From Streptomyces sp. NBC_00249 (lineage in GTDB: Bacteria > Actinomycetota > Actinomycetes > Streptomycetales > Streptomycetaceae), in assembly GCF_026342355.1 (NCBI RefSeq), contig NZ_JAPEMV010000008.1:124001-188000 (forward strand): 64,000 nucleotides of DNA, written 5' to 3'. The translations under genes and the position numbers were made by a program. Shown one piece after another: positions 1-8,158 of this stretch (position 1 is its first letter; each line of letters opens with the position of its first letter). The notes beneath the pieces were generated by a model. The model did not search any database. It was not told the origin of the DNA and was given only the letters and a program-made list of their open reading frames with translations.

Positions 1-1
1 G

Positions 2-121
2 GTCCGGGACGGCTTCTCGTACCGGATCACGGTCGACGGCCGGACGGTGTCCTGCCACGATCCGCACCTGTCGGACGCCCAGCGGAGCCTGGTCTCGCGC
101 GTCCTCAAGGAGGGCGCGTAA
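2..121 (+). CDS. C-terminal fragment of a protein, possibly emfourin-like
   Basis: The window opens inside a plus-strand reading frame that gives 39 residues and then TAA. The visible tail contains DGFSYRITVDGRTVS followed by a short helix-like segment (DAQRSLVSRVL). This resembles the end of small protealysin-inhibitor (emfourin-type) proteins, but the fragment is too short to be sure. The true start lies outside the window. It is followed after about 40 bases by the GNAT gene on the same strand. Confidence 0.4.
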   Translation, partial: VRDGFSYRITVDGRTVSCHDPHLSDAQRSLVSRVLKEGA

Positions 122-161
122 ACCAGGTGTCCGGGCGGGGCGGCTTTGCTTGGATGACCGG

Positions 162-974
162 ATGACGACTACGACGATCCTGGCCGCACTGGAGCAGTAC
201 TACGACACCGTCCCCCGCCGGGGCGGCGCGCGCGGCGAGGACTTCGGCCCGCTGACCCTGTTCGTGCAGGAGGGTCAGGGCTGGCAGTACTACGCGCGGC
301 CCGCGCTCGGGGGCGGTGCGGCGGCCGCCTCCGACGTGGAGCGGGTCCTGGCCCGGCAGCGGGAGCTGAAGGTGCCCGAGTCCTTCGAGTGGGTGGCCGA
401 AACCAGCCCCTCCCTGCGGGCCGCGGTGGAGGCGGCCGGGCTGCACGTGCACGCCCACCCGCTGATGGTGCTCGACGCGGAGGCCGAGCCGCTCCCGCCG
501 CACCCGGAGGTGCACGTCCTCGACGCCCGGGACCCGCTGCTCCGGGCGGCGGTGACGGTGCCGGCGCTGGCCTTCGCCGATCCGGGGACGGCCCTGGGCC
601 AGGCGGGCCCCGCCGAGCTGGCGGTGGCCGCGGCGGATCCGAACGCGGCGGAGCGCCGGGACCGCGTGGCGTCGATGCTCGCGGACGGGCGTACGGGGAT
701 GGCCGCGGCCGTACGGGACGGGGTGGTGCTGTGCGCCGGCCAGTACAACCCGGTCGGGGACGTGGCCGAGATCGTCGGGGTCGGCACCCTGCCCGCCGCC
801 CGGCGCCAGGGCCTGGCCCTCGCGGTGACGGCGGCGCTGGTCGCCGACGCCCGGGCGGCCGGGGTGCGGACGGTGTTCCTGTCGGCCGGTGACGAGGCCG
901 TGGCCCGGATCTACGCCCGCGCCGGGTTCCGCCGGGTGGGGACGGCCCTGATCGCGGAGCCGCCGGCCGCGTAG
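162..974 (+). CDS. GNAT-family N-acetyltransferase
   Basis: 270 residues from the ATG that begins MTTTTILAALEQYYD; a TTG 12 bases upstream is an alternative. The C-terminal half has the GNAT acetyl-CoA signature: VGTLPAARRQGLALAVTAAL is the strand-loop-helix with the R-x-x-G-x-A pyrophosphate loop, and the end (IYARAGFRRVGTA) is the usual final strand pair. The N-terminal half is variable and presumably binds the substrate, which cannot be told from sequence. It is expected to transfer acetyl from acetyl-CoA to an amine in the cytosol. It lies just after the partial first gene and upstream of a methyltransferase on the same strand. Confidence 0.8.
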   Translation: MTTTTILAALEQYYDTVPRRGGARGEDFGPLTLFVQEGQGWQYYARPALGGGAAAASDVERVLARQRELKVPESFEWVAETSPSLRAAVEAAGLHVHAHPLMVLDAEAEPLPPHPEVHVLDARDPLLRAAVTVPALAFADPGTALGQAGPAELAVAAADPNAAERRDRVASMLADGRTGMAAAVRDGVVLCAGQYNPVGDVAEIVGVGTLPAARRQGLALAVTAALVADARAAGVRTVFLSAGDEAVARIYARAGFRRVGTALIAEPPAA

Positions 975-1083
975 CCGCAGCCTTGGCCGGTTTGCCGGAA
1001 CGGCAAGGATGTTTGCCCGGCGGGCGCGGGTGGGCGGAGCATCGGCGGTGTCCGTACGGGTACCCGTCGAGGAGGCCACCACC

Positions 1084-1788
1084 GTGTCCGACCACCAGCA
1101 CCAGGCACACCACCAGCACCAGCCGCACGAGCACAGCGAGCACGACCACGCGCGCCACCAGCCGGACCCCGACCAGGCCCCGCAGGACTACTGGGACGGC
1201 CGCTACCTCGAGAGCGACCGCATGTGGAGCGGCGAGCCCAACCCCGCCCTGGTGCGCGAGGTGTCCGAGCTGCCGCCCGGCCGCGCCCTGGACCTGGGCT
1301 GCGGCGAGGGCGCCGACTCCGTCTGGCTGGCCCGGCAGGGCTGGCGGGTGACCGGTACCGACATCTCCGGGGTCGCCCTGGAGCGGGCGGCCCTGCACGC
1401 CGCCGAGGCGGGGCTCGCCGACCGGGTGGAGTGGCAGCGCCACGACCTGGCGGAGTCCTTCCCGGAGGGGGAGTTCGACCTGGTCTCGGCCTGTTTCCTG
1501 CACTCGTTCGGGGATTTCCCGCGCGAGAAGATCCTGCGGGCGGCGGTCACGGCCGTGGCCCCCGGCGGGGTGCTGCTGGTCGTCGGCCACGGCGGCTGGG
1601 CGCCCTGGCAGGAGGACAAGCCCGAGCTGGACTTCCCGACCGCGGACGAGGTCCTCGCGCAGCTGGAGCTGCCGGACGGCGCGTGGGAGGTCCTGGTGGC
1701 CGAGGAGTACGAACGGACCCAGTGCCGGCCCGACGGCCGGCCCGGGACCCGCACGGACAACACCCTGAAGGTCCGGCGCCGGGCCTGA
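1084..1788 (+). CDS. SAM-dependent class I methyltransferase with His-rich N-terminal tail
   Basis: 234 residues. The GTG start is chosen because GAGGAGG lies about 8 bases upstream. Residues 69-76 are LDLGCGEG, the glycine-rich SAM motif I; TGTDIS is motif II and the DLVSACFLHSF stretch is the motif IV region. The fold is like TehB/thiopurine-type methyltransferases that act on small molecules or metalloids, but no substrate can be assigned. Before the domain, roughly residues 4-25 alternate His with Gln, Glu and Asp (about eleven His), as in metal-binding tails. The end is followed by a dispersed repeat and then by the convergent era gene. Confidence 0.82.
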   Translation: MSDHQHQAHHQHQPHEHSEHDHARHQPDPDQAPQDYWDGRYLESDRMWSGEPNPALVREVSELPPGRALDLGCGEGADSVWLARQGWRVTGTDISGVALERAALHAAEAGLADRVEWQRHDLAESFPEGEFDLVSACFLHSFGDFPREKILRAAVTAVAPGGVLLVVGHGGWAPWQEDKPELDFPTADEVLAQLELPDGAWEVLVAEEYERTQCRPDGRPGTRTDNTLKVRRRA

Positions 1789-1840
1789 GCCGTGGTCCAC
1801 GGATCCTGCCGGTCAGGCCCGCGCCCGCCGGACGGAGTCC

Positions 1841-1900
1841 GGCGCAGCGCCCCCGAAGCCGGAGCGGCCCGCCAGGGCCGATCCGTGCGAGGGGCGCGTC
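1841..1900. repeat. Dispersed intergenic repeat, copy 1 (3' of era)
   Basis: About 60 bases starting GGCGCAGCG and ending GGCGCGTC, with the internal palindrome GGCCCGCCAGGGCC. A second copy sits at 51384-51443 with a handful of mismatches. Both copies abut the 3' end of a minus-strand gene, so the element may act as a terminator or RNA 3' stabiliser, or may simply be a mobile palindromic repeat. Confidence 0.7.
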
Positions 1901-1910
1901 AGGAAAGGGG

Positions 1911-2852
1911 TCAGAAGCCGAGCTTGCGCAGCTGCTTGGGGTCGCGCTGCCAGTCCTTGGCGACCTTCACGTGCAGGTCGAGGAAGACCGGCGTGCCGAG
2001 CAGCGCCTCGATGTGCTTGCGCGACTTCATGCCGACCTCCTTCAGGCGGGCGCCCTTGGGGCCGATGATGATGCCCTTCTGGCTGGGCCGCTCGATGTAG
2101 ACGTTGGCGTGGATGTCCAGCAGCGGCCGGTCGGCGGGCCGGTTCTCCCGCGGGATCATCTCCTCGACCACGACGGCGATGGAGTGCGGGAGCTCGTCGC
2201 GCACGCCTTCGAGGGCGGCCTCGCGGATCAGCTCCGCGACCATCACCATCTCGGGCTCGTCGGTGAGGTCGCCCTCCGGGTACAGCGGCGGGCTCTCCGG
2301 CAGCATCGGCGCGATCAGGTCCGCGAGCAGCTGGACCTGGGTGTCGCCGACCGCCGAGACGGGGACGATCTCGGCCCACTCGAAGCCCAGTTCCTGGGCG
2401 AGCTGGTGGACGGCGATGAGCTGCTCGCCCACCACCTTGGACTCGACCAGGTCGGTCTTGGTGATGATGGCGATCTTGGGGGTCTTCTTGATCCCCGCGA
2501 GCTCCTTGGCGATGAACTTGTCGCCGGGGCCGAGCTTCTGGTCGGCGGGCAGGCAGAAGCCGATGACGTCGACCTCGGCCCAGGTGGTCCGTACGACGTC
2601 GTTCAGGCGCTCGCCGAGCAGGGTGCGCGGCTTGTGCAGGCCGGGCGTGTCCACCAGGACGAGCTGCGCGTCCGGGCGGTGCACGATGCCGCGCACGGTG
2701 TGGCGGGTGGTCTGCGGCCGGTTGGAGGTGATCGCGACCTTGGTGCCCACGAGCGCGTTGGTAAGGGTCGACTTGCCCGCGTTGGGACGGCCGACGAAAC
2801 AGGCGAAGCCCGCGCGGTGCGGGGCGGTGGGCTCGGGGGAACGATCGCTCAT
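1911..2852 (-). CDS. era: GTPase Era
   Basis: 313 residues, a usual length for Era. It is a 16S-rRNA-binding GTPase acting in 30S subunit maturation. G1 is GRPNAGKS (residues 21-28), G3 is DTPG (68-71) and G4 is TKTD (131-134). The C-terminal KH domain carries GIIIGPKGARLKEVG and the tail ends DPKQLRKLGF. The start is the ATG preceded by GGGGAGA with 9 bases between; an in-frame ATG 9 bases earlier lies directly on that Shine-Dalgarno. The same reading frame stays open far upstream through a DUF916 gene with no stop, so a fused longer product is also possible. Confidence 0.95.
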   Translation of the reverse strand: MSDRSPEPTAPHRAGFACFVGRPNAGKSTLTNALVGTKVAITSNRPQTTRHTVRGIVHRPDAQLVLVDTPGLHKPRTLLGERLNDVVRTTWAEVDVIGFCLPADQKLGPGDKFIAKELAGIKKTPKIAIITKTDLVESKVVGEQLIAVHQLAQELGFEWAEIVPVSAVGDTQVQLLADLIAPMLPESPPLYPEGDLTDEPEMVMVAELIREAALEGVRDELPHSIAVVVEEMIPRENRPADRPLLDIHANVYIERPSQKGIIIGPKGARLKEVGMKSRKHIEALLGTPVFLDLHVKVAKDWQRDPKQLRKLGF

Positions 2853-3776
2853 ACGGGCCATTCTCCCCGATGCGGGTCCCAGCGCCGACCAGACTGCCGC
2901 CAGGAGGGCCGATACGAGTGCCAGAGCGGGTCCGAGCCGGGGGTTCGCGGCATGGTCGACGCCCGCGGAGGCCCGGGCTCCGGAGGCTTCGGCGCGCACC
3001 GTGAGCCGGGTCCGCTCCAGGGCGGGCGGCCGGTCCCAGCGGGTGCTGAGCCGGACCTCCCGGCCGGGGAGCAGCTCGGCGGGCAGTCCGGTGAGATCGC
3101 GGCGCAGGACGGTGCGGCCGAGGGTGCCGGAGGCGGTGAGGGTGGCGCGGGGGCGGAGGGTGACGTTGCCGAGGTTGCGCAGGGTGTACGAGACCACCGC
3201 GCCGCCGTCGGCGCCCGCCTCGGCCCGGACGTCCTCGACGGCGAGGGCGGGGGCCGTCGGGCCGGTGACCCTCAGGTACACGCGGGCGGCGACGGCCTGC
3301 CGTACGTCGATCCCCGGGCCGGTGGCGGGCGCCTCGGGCCGCTCCTCCAGGGCCACGACGGCGCCGGGGTGGTCCCCGGGTTCGGCCCGGTCGGGGACGG
3401 TGACGGTGAGGCCGACGTCGACCGCTCCCCGGGCCGGTACGGTGACCCGTTCCTGCGCGAGCCGCGCCCAGGCGGCGGTGGCGCGGCGCGGCTCGTCGGG
3501 GCCGCGGAGGGCGAAGCCGCCGTCGCGGGCGGTGTTGTGGGCGTCGGCGGTGTAGAGCCGGAAGGTGCGGGGCCGGTCGGTGCGGTTGGCGACGGTGACG
3601 GTGTCGTGGACGGCGGTGCCGGGCGCTGCGGAGAGGTAGAAGTAGGGGCGCTGTCCGACGGCGGTGGCGGCGGGGAGCACCGACCACTGGCCGTTGTCGG
3701 CGGCGGCGGCCCTGCCGGCGGGCCCGAGCAGGACGAGACCGAGCAGGAGCACCTGCGCGAGGACGGCCCGGCTCAC
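2853..3776 (-). CDS. DUF916/WxL-interacting-type membrane protein, no stop before era
   Basis: Reads from a GTG that overlaps the stop of the WxL-like gene (GTGA), so the pair looks translationally coupled. The N-terminus is a signal peptide (LAQVLLLGLVLLGPAGRAAAA). About 250 residues of two extracellular beta domains follow, rich in T-V-x-V repeats (HDTVTVANRTDRPRTFRLY). Residues about 281-300 (LGPALALVSALLAAVWSALG) form a C-terminal membrane helix. This is the DUF916 (WxL protein peptidoglycan domain) architecture. There is no stop after the helix: 308 residues lead directly into the era initiator Met. In the +1 frame an ATGA overlap with era would end the gene, so an indel or a true fusion are both open. 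Confidence 0.7.
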
Positions 3777-5158
3777 GACAGGGTCAGGGTCAAGGTGGCC
3801 GTGTAGGCGCCCGGCGGGGTGTAGGGCGGGACCCGCAGGGTGACGGCGGCGTCGAGGGTGAAGGTGCCCCCGGTCAGCGGGGCGTCCGCCGTCGAGGCGA
3901 GTACGGCGCCGTCCGGGCCGACCGTCCCGGCGCTGCCCGCCGTGCAGGCGCTCGGGCTGCCGGCCGCCGCCACGCAGCTGGGGGTCCAGGCCAGTGAGCC
4001 GGCGGGGATGCGGACGCCGCCCGGGCCCGTGAAGTCGGTGACCTTGCCGACCAGCGACCAGCCCGCGGGCCCGCCCCGGGCGTCCTTGACGGTGACGGTG
4101 CCGATGCGGCCGGGGGCCGCGCCGCCGTCCCCGTACGGGACCGCACCGAGGGTCACGGCCTCCCCGGTCTGGGTCATGGCCAGCGTGCCCGGCTCGACGG
4201 TGGCGGTGACCCGCCGGGCGGCGGGCACCGCCGGGGCCGGTCCGACGACGGTGTACGCGGCGGGGCCGGTGCCGCGCTGCGCGGACCAGTCGGTGCCCTC
4301 GTACGCCACCACCCCGGTCGTGGCCCGGTCGGTGACGGGCAGTTCCGCGGTGAGCTGCCCGAGCCGGTCGGCGGTGGCGGTCACCCGGTCGGCGGTCCCG
4401 GCGGCGCCGGCGCGCCCGGTGACGGTGACGGCGGCGCCCGGTACGAAGCCGGCGCCGGTGACGTGGACCCGGGCGCCCGGTTTCCCGTGGGCGGCGCCGA
4501 GCGAGATGCCGCGCAGGTTGGCGGTGGGCAGCGGGGCCGCCTCGATCCGCGCGGCGGCGGGGGCGCCGTCGGCGGTGCACACGGTGTCCAGGTCGGCGAG
4601 GTGCGCGGTGTGCAGGGTGTAGCCGCCGGGGGTGAGGGTGATGCCGCCGGGCGCGGTGACGGTGAAGGTGCCGGTCATGGTGACGGCGGGCAGGGCGGCG
4701 CCCGCCGGGACGGGCTCGTTGCGCGCGGCGCCGACGACGGTGACCTCGCCGCTCTGCGCGCCCCCGAGCAGGATCCGGCCGGCCGGGGTGAGGACGTCGG
4801 CGGGGAGTTCCCCGCCGACGGGGTTCGGGGCCGGGGTGCGGGTCACCTGGTAGGTGACGGTGACGGTGTCCCCGACGCGGGGCGCCGGGTCGTCGACGGT
4901 GATCCGGGCGGTGGTGGGCCCGTCGGCGGGCGGGAGCCCGGCCTCCTGCGGCGGGAGGCAGTGCGTGGGGAACTCCACCCGCCCCGGAGGCGTTTCCCCC
5001 TCGGCGGAGGCCGGCGCGGCGAGCGCGCCCCCGGCCGCGGCGGCGAGTACGGCCATGCCGACGGCCGCCGACCGACAACTCCTGCTGCGCGCCCGTGTCC
5101 GCACTGCCCGCCCCCCGCTGCCGCCTCGCCCGGGACCCGGCCCCGCGCCGGGGGCCAT
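3773..5158 (-). CDS. Secreted WxL-like surface protein
   Basis: 461 residues from ATG; a TTG 27 bases upstream is the alternative and neither has a clear Shine-Dalgarno. A signal peptide is visible (SAAVGMAVLAAAAGGALAAPASA). The body is beta-rich with repeated T-V-T-V strands and an IPT-like central part (GKPGARVHVTGAGFVPGAAV). The C-terminus has VTVKDARGGPAGWSLVGKV and then PPYTPPGAYTATLTLTL, which matches the WxL cell-surface domain: Trp-x-Leu plus a terminal strand pair. Such proteins bind peptidoglycan and pair with DUF916 proteins, which is exactly the next gene, coupled by GTGA. Confidence 0.7.
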   Translation of the reverse strand: MAPGAGPGPGRGGSGGRAVRTRARSRSCRSAAVGMAVLAAAAGGALAAPASAEGETPPGRVEFPTHCLPPQEAGLPPADGPTTARITVDDPAPRVGDTVTVTYQVTRTPAPNPVGGELPADVLTPAGRILLGGAQSGEVTVVGAARNEPVPAGAALPAVTMTGTFTVTAPGGITLTPGGYTLHTAHLADLDTVCTADGAPAAARIEAAPLPTANLRGISLGAAHGKPGARVHVTGAGFVPGAAVTVTGRAGAAGTADRVTATADRLGQLTAELPVTDRATTGVVAYEGTDWSAQRGTGPAAYTVVGPAPAVPAARRVTATVEPGTLAMTQTGEAVTLGAVPYGDGGAAPGRIGTVTVKDARGGPAGWSLVGKVTDFTGPGGVRIPAGSLAWTPSCVAAAGSPSACTAGSAGTVGPDGAVLASTADAPLTGGTFTLDAAVTLRVPPYTPPGAYTATLTLTLS

Positions 5159-5181
5159 TGACGAGCGGGCGGCGGGAGAAG

Positions 5182-6240
5182 TCAATGCACGGAACCCGCA
5201 CGAACTGATGGCCCATCAGAAGATGTCGGGGTGCCGCCCCCGCCGCCCCCGCCGCCCAGCGCCGCCGCCTCCCGGAAGGTCCGCCGGTAGGCGGTCGGGC
5301 TCACGCCCAGCGCCGCCCGTACGTGCTTGCGCAGCGACTGGGCGGTGCCGAAGCCCGTCTCCCGGGCCACCACCTCCATCGCCAGCTCCGTGCGCTCCAG
5401 CAGCTGCCTGGCCCGCTCCACCCGCTGCGCGGTGATCCACTCCCCCGGGCTGACCCCGGACTCCTCACGGAAACGGCGCGTGAAGGTCCGTACCGACACG
5501 CACTCCTGCCGGGCCAGGTCGCTCAGGCGCAGCGGCTCGTGCAGCCGGTCCAGCACCCAGGCCCGGGCCGCCGTGGTGCTGGCCTGCTGCGTCTCGGGCA
5601 CCGGGCGTTCGATGAACTGCGCCTGCCCGCCGTCCCGGTGGGGCGGTACGACGGTCCGCCGGGCCACCTCGTTGGCGACGGCCGCGCCGTGGTCGCGGCG
5701 GACGATGTGCAGGCACAGGTCGATGCCGGCGGCAACCCCGGCGGAGGTCAGGACGTCCCCGTCGTCGGTGTAGAGGACCCCGGCGTCGACCAGGACGGCC
5801 GGGAAGAGCCGTTGGAAGTGCTCGGCGGAGGCCCAGTGGGTGGTGGCCCGCCGGCCGTCCAGATAGCCCGCGGCGGCCAGGACGTAGCCGCCGGTGCAGA
5901 TGGAGACCAGCCGGGTGCCGGGCCGGATGTGCGCGAGGGCGGCGGCGAGCTCGTCGGTCAGCGTGCCGTGTTCGTGCACCGGGCCCAGCTCGTACGAGGC
6001 CGGTACCACCACCGTGTCGGCGGTCGCCAGCAGCTGCGGGCCGTGCTCGACGTGGACCGCGAAGTCGGCGTCGGTGCGCACCGGTCCGGGGGCGAGCCCG
6101 CAGGTGAGGATCTCGTAGAGCGGGCGCCCGGCGGGGTCCTTGGCGCGGCCGAAGATGCGGTGCGGGATGCCGAGCTCGAAGGGCAGCAGGCCGGTGAGGG
6201 CCAGGACGACGACGCGGTGGGGCTCCGGGGAGGACTCCAT
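5182..6240 (-). CDS. GlxA-family transcriptional regulator (DJ-1/PfpI plus AraC domain)
   Basis: About 352 residues from MESSPEPHRVVV (an upstream ATG at 6261 is possible). The N-terminal half is a DJ-1/PfpI-like domain including SICTGGYVLAAAGYLDG, where Cys is the conserved elbow residue. The C-terminal half is an AraC helix-turn-helix pair (LSDLARQECVSVRTFTRRFREE and AMEVVARETGFGTAQSLRKH). The last residues contain a run of nine glycines. It is transcribed divergently from an MFS transporter with about 70 bases between them, so it probably regulates that gene; the ligand is unknown. Confidence 0.88.
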   Translation of the reverse strand: MESSPEPHRVVVLALTGLLPFELGIPHRIFGRAKDPAGRPLYEILTCGLAPGPVRTDADFAVHVEHGPQLLATADTVVVPASYELGPVHEHGTLTDELAAALAHIRPGTRLVSICTGGYVLAAAGYLDGRRATTHWASAEHFQRLFPAVLVDAGVLYTDDGDVLTSAGVAAGIDLCLHIVRRDHGAAVANEVARRTVVPPHRDGGQAQFIERPVPETQQASTTAARAWVLDRLHEPLRLSDLARQECVSVRTFTRRFREESGVSPGEWITAQRVERARQLLERTELAMEVVARETGFGTAQSLRKHVRAALGVSPTAYRRTFREAAALGGGGGGGGTPTSSDGPSVRAGSVH

Positions 6241-6311
6241 GGCCCGATCGTAGCGAAGCATGACGGTCAGGCCACTGTCGTACGGGTGCCCGTGGGCCGG
6301 AAGCTGTCGGC

Positions 6312-7610
6312 GTGACGCAGACAGCCCCCACCTCCACGGCCGCTTCCCCGCAGGCCCCCCGCCGGCCCGGCCGCATCCACCGGGCGTGGTTCGCCGCCGC
6401 GGTCGGCTTCGTGACGATCATCGGCGCCGCCGCCTCCGCCTCCCTCCCGGGACTGCTCATCGAGCCACTGCACGAGGAGTTCGACTGGTCGCGCGGCACG
6501 ATCGGCTTCGCGGTCTCGGTGAACCTGGCCCTCTACGGGCTCACCGCCCCCTTCGCCGCCGCGCTGATGGACCGTTTCGGCATCCGCAAGGTCGTCGCGG
6601 TGGCCCTGACCGTCATAGCGGGCGGCTCGGCGGCCACCGTGTGGATGACGACGTCCTGGCAGCTGGTGCTGTTCTGGGGCGTGCTGGTGGGCCTCGGCAG
6701 CGGTTCGATGGCGCTGGCCTTCGCGGCGACGGTCACCAACCGCTGGTTCACCGCCCGGCGCGGCCTCGTCACCGGCGTCCTGACGGCTGCCGGAGCCTCC
6801 GGGCAGCTGGTGTTCCTGCCGCTGCTGTCCTGGCTGGTGGAGCACCACGGCTGGCGCCCGGCCTCGGTGACGGTGTCGCTGGCCGCGCTGGCCGTCGTCC
6901 CCTTCGTGTGGCTGCTGCTGCGGGACCACCCGGCGGACGTGGGCCTCGCCCCGTACGGGGGCACGTACGCGCCGAAGCCCGCGCCGGTGCCGGGTGCGGC
7001 CCGGCGGGCCGTGACGGTGCTGTTCAAGGCGGCCAGGACGGGACCGTTCTGGCTGCTGGCGGGCACCTTCGCGATCTGCGGGGCCTCGACGAACGGCCTG
7101 GTGCGGACCCACTTCACGCCCGCGGCCCACGACCACGGCATGCCGGTGACCACGGCGGCCGGTCTGCTCGCGGTGATCGGCGTGTTCGACGTGGTCGGCA
7201 CCATCGCCTCGGGCTGGTTCACCGACCGCTTCGAGGCGCGCCGCCTGCTGGCGGTGTACTACGCCCTGCGCGGGGTGTCGCTGCTGTTCCTGCCGATGCT
7301 GCTGGCGCCGTCCGTGCACCCGCCGATGCTGTTCTTCATCGTCTTCTACGGCCTGGACTGGGTGGCGACCGTCCCGCCGACCATCGCCCTGTGCCGTGAG
7401 CACTACGGGCAGGACAGCCCGATCGTCTTCGGCTGGGTCCTGGCCTCGCACCAGATCGGCGCGGCACTGGTGGCGTTCCTGGGCGGGGTGGCCCGGGACG
7501 CCTTCGGCTCGTACGACCTGGTCTGGTACGCCTCGGGGGGCCTGTGCGCGGTGGCGGCCCTGATGGCGATGGTCATCCGCCGCCGCACCCCGGCCCCCGT
7601 GGCGGCGTAG
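6312..7610 (+). CDS. MFS transporter, oxalate/formate or monocarboxylate type
   Basis: 432 residues from GTG, with about twelve hydrophobic helices. Between helices 2 and 3 is the MFS motif A region (MDRFGIRKVV). The pattern EFDWSRGTIGFAVSVNLALYG and TNRWFTARRGLVTGVLTAAGA is typical of the MFS family that includes OxlT and monocarboxylate carriers. The substrate is not assignable. It is divergent from the GlxA regulator and converges on the next minus-strand gene with only three bases between the stops. Confidence 0.85.
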   Translation: MTQTAPTSTAASPQAPRRPGRIHRAWFAAAVGFVTIIGAAASASLPGLLIEPLHEEFDWSRGTIGFAVSVNLALYGLTAPFAAALMDRFGIRKVVAVALTVIAGGSAATVWMTTSWQLVLFWGVLVGLGSGSMALAFAATVTNRWFTARRGLVTGVLTAAGASGQLVFLPLLSWLVEHHGWRPASVTVSLAALAVVPFVWLLLRDHPADVGLAPYGGTYAPKPAPVPGAARRAVTVLFKAARTGPFWLLAGTFAICGASTNGLVRTHFTPAAHDHGMPVTTAAGLLAVIGVFDVVGTIASGWFTDRFEARRLLAVYYALRGVSLLFLPMLLAPSVHPPMLFFIVFYGLDWVATVPPTIALCREHYGQDSPIVFGWVLASHQIGAALVAFLGGVARDAFGSYDLVWYASGGLCAVAALMAMVIRRRTPAPVAA

Positions 7611-7613
7611 GGA

Positions 7614-7979
7614 TCAGGCTCCGGCGGGGGTGGTGGACTTCAGGGTGCCGTCGGGGCCGGCCAGCAGGACCGGGGTGGACGGGCCGCCGAGGTCGCGGAC
7701 CGCGGCGCGGTCGGCGTCGGCGGGGGCATCGGCGGCGCTCACCACGGCGGCGGCCTCCAGGGAGCGGGCGCCGCTGGCCACTGCCATCGCGACGGCCGTC
7801 TGGAGCGCGCTCAGCTTGAGGGAGTCCAGCTCCACCGTCCCGGCGACGTACGTCCGGCCGGTCTCGTCACGCACCGCCGCGCCCTCGGGCACACCGTTGC
7901 GGGCCCGGGCGCTGCGCGCCAGCGTGATGATCTTGCTGTCCTCGGGGTCGATCCCGGTGCCCACGGTGCTCTCGGTCAT
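7614..7979 (-). CDS. Cytidine-deaminase-fold protein lacking zinc ligands
   Basis: 121 residues from MTESTVGTGIDPEDSK. The length and strand pattern follow cytidine deaminases (GAAVRDETGRTYVAGTVEL then a long helix ALQTAVAMAVASGA). However, the C-A-E zinc/proton-shuttle motif is replaced by LSALQ and there is no P-C-x-x-C, so all three zinc ligands and the catalytic Glu are gone. Streptomycete genomes usually carry such a gene between ybeY/corC and era, which suggests a retained non-catalytic role, perhaps nucleotide binding. The following gap to the YjbR-like gene (about 180 bases) shows no gene. Confidence 0.7.
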   Translation of the reverse strand: MTESTVGTGIDPEDSKIITLARSARARNGVPEGAAVRDETGRTYVAGTVELDSLKLSALQTAVAMAVASGARSLEAAAVVSAADAPADADRAAVRDLGGPSTPVLLAGPDGTLKSTTPAGA

Positions 7980-8158
7980 AGGCGAAAGCATAGGGAGCGC
8001 CTCGGCGCGGCCGTGCAACGACCCCGCCGAGGCGCCCTCCCCTCCGTCCCGGGTCTCCCCGGGGCCAGAACAAACCTAAGCGGCGGGTAAGCGGTTCCTG
8101 AGATCCGAAGGTCACACCCTGACATGACCTTCGGCCCGATCCCATTTCATCCGACGAC

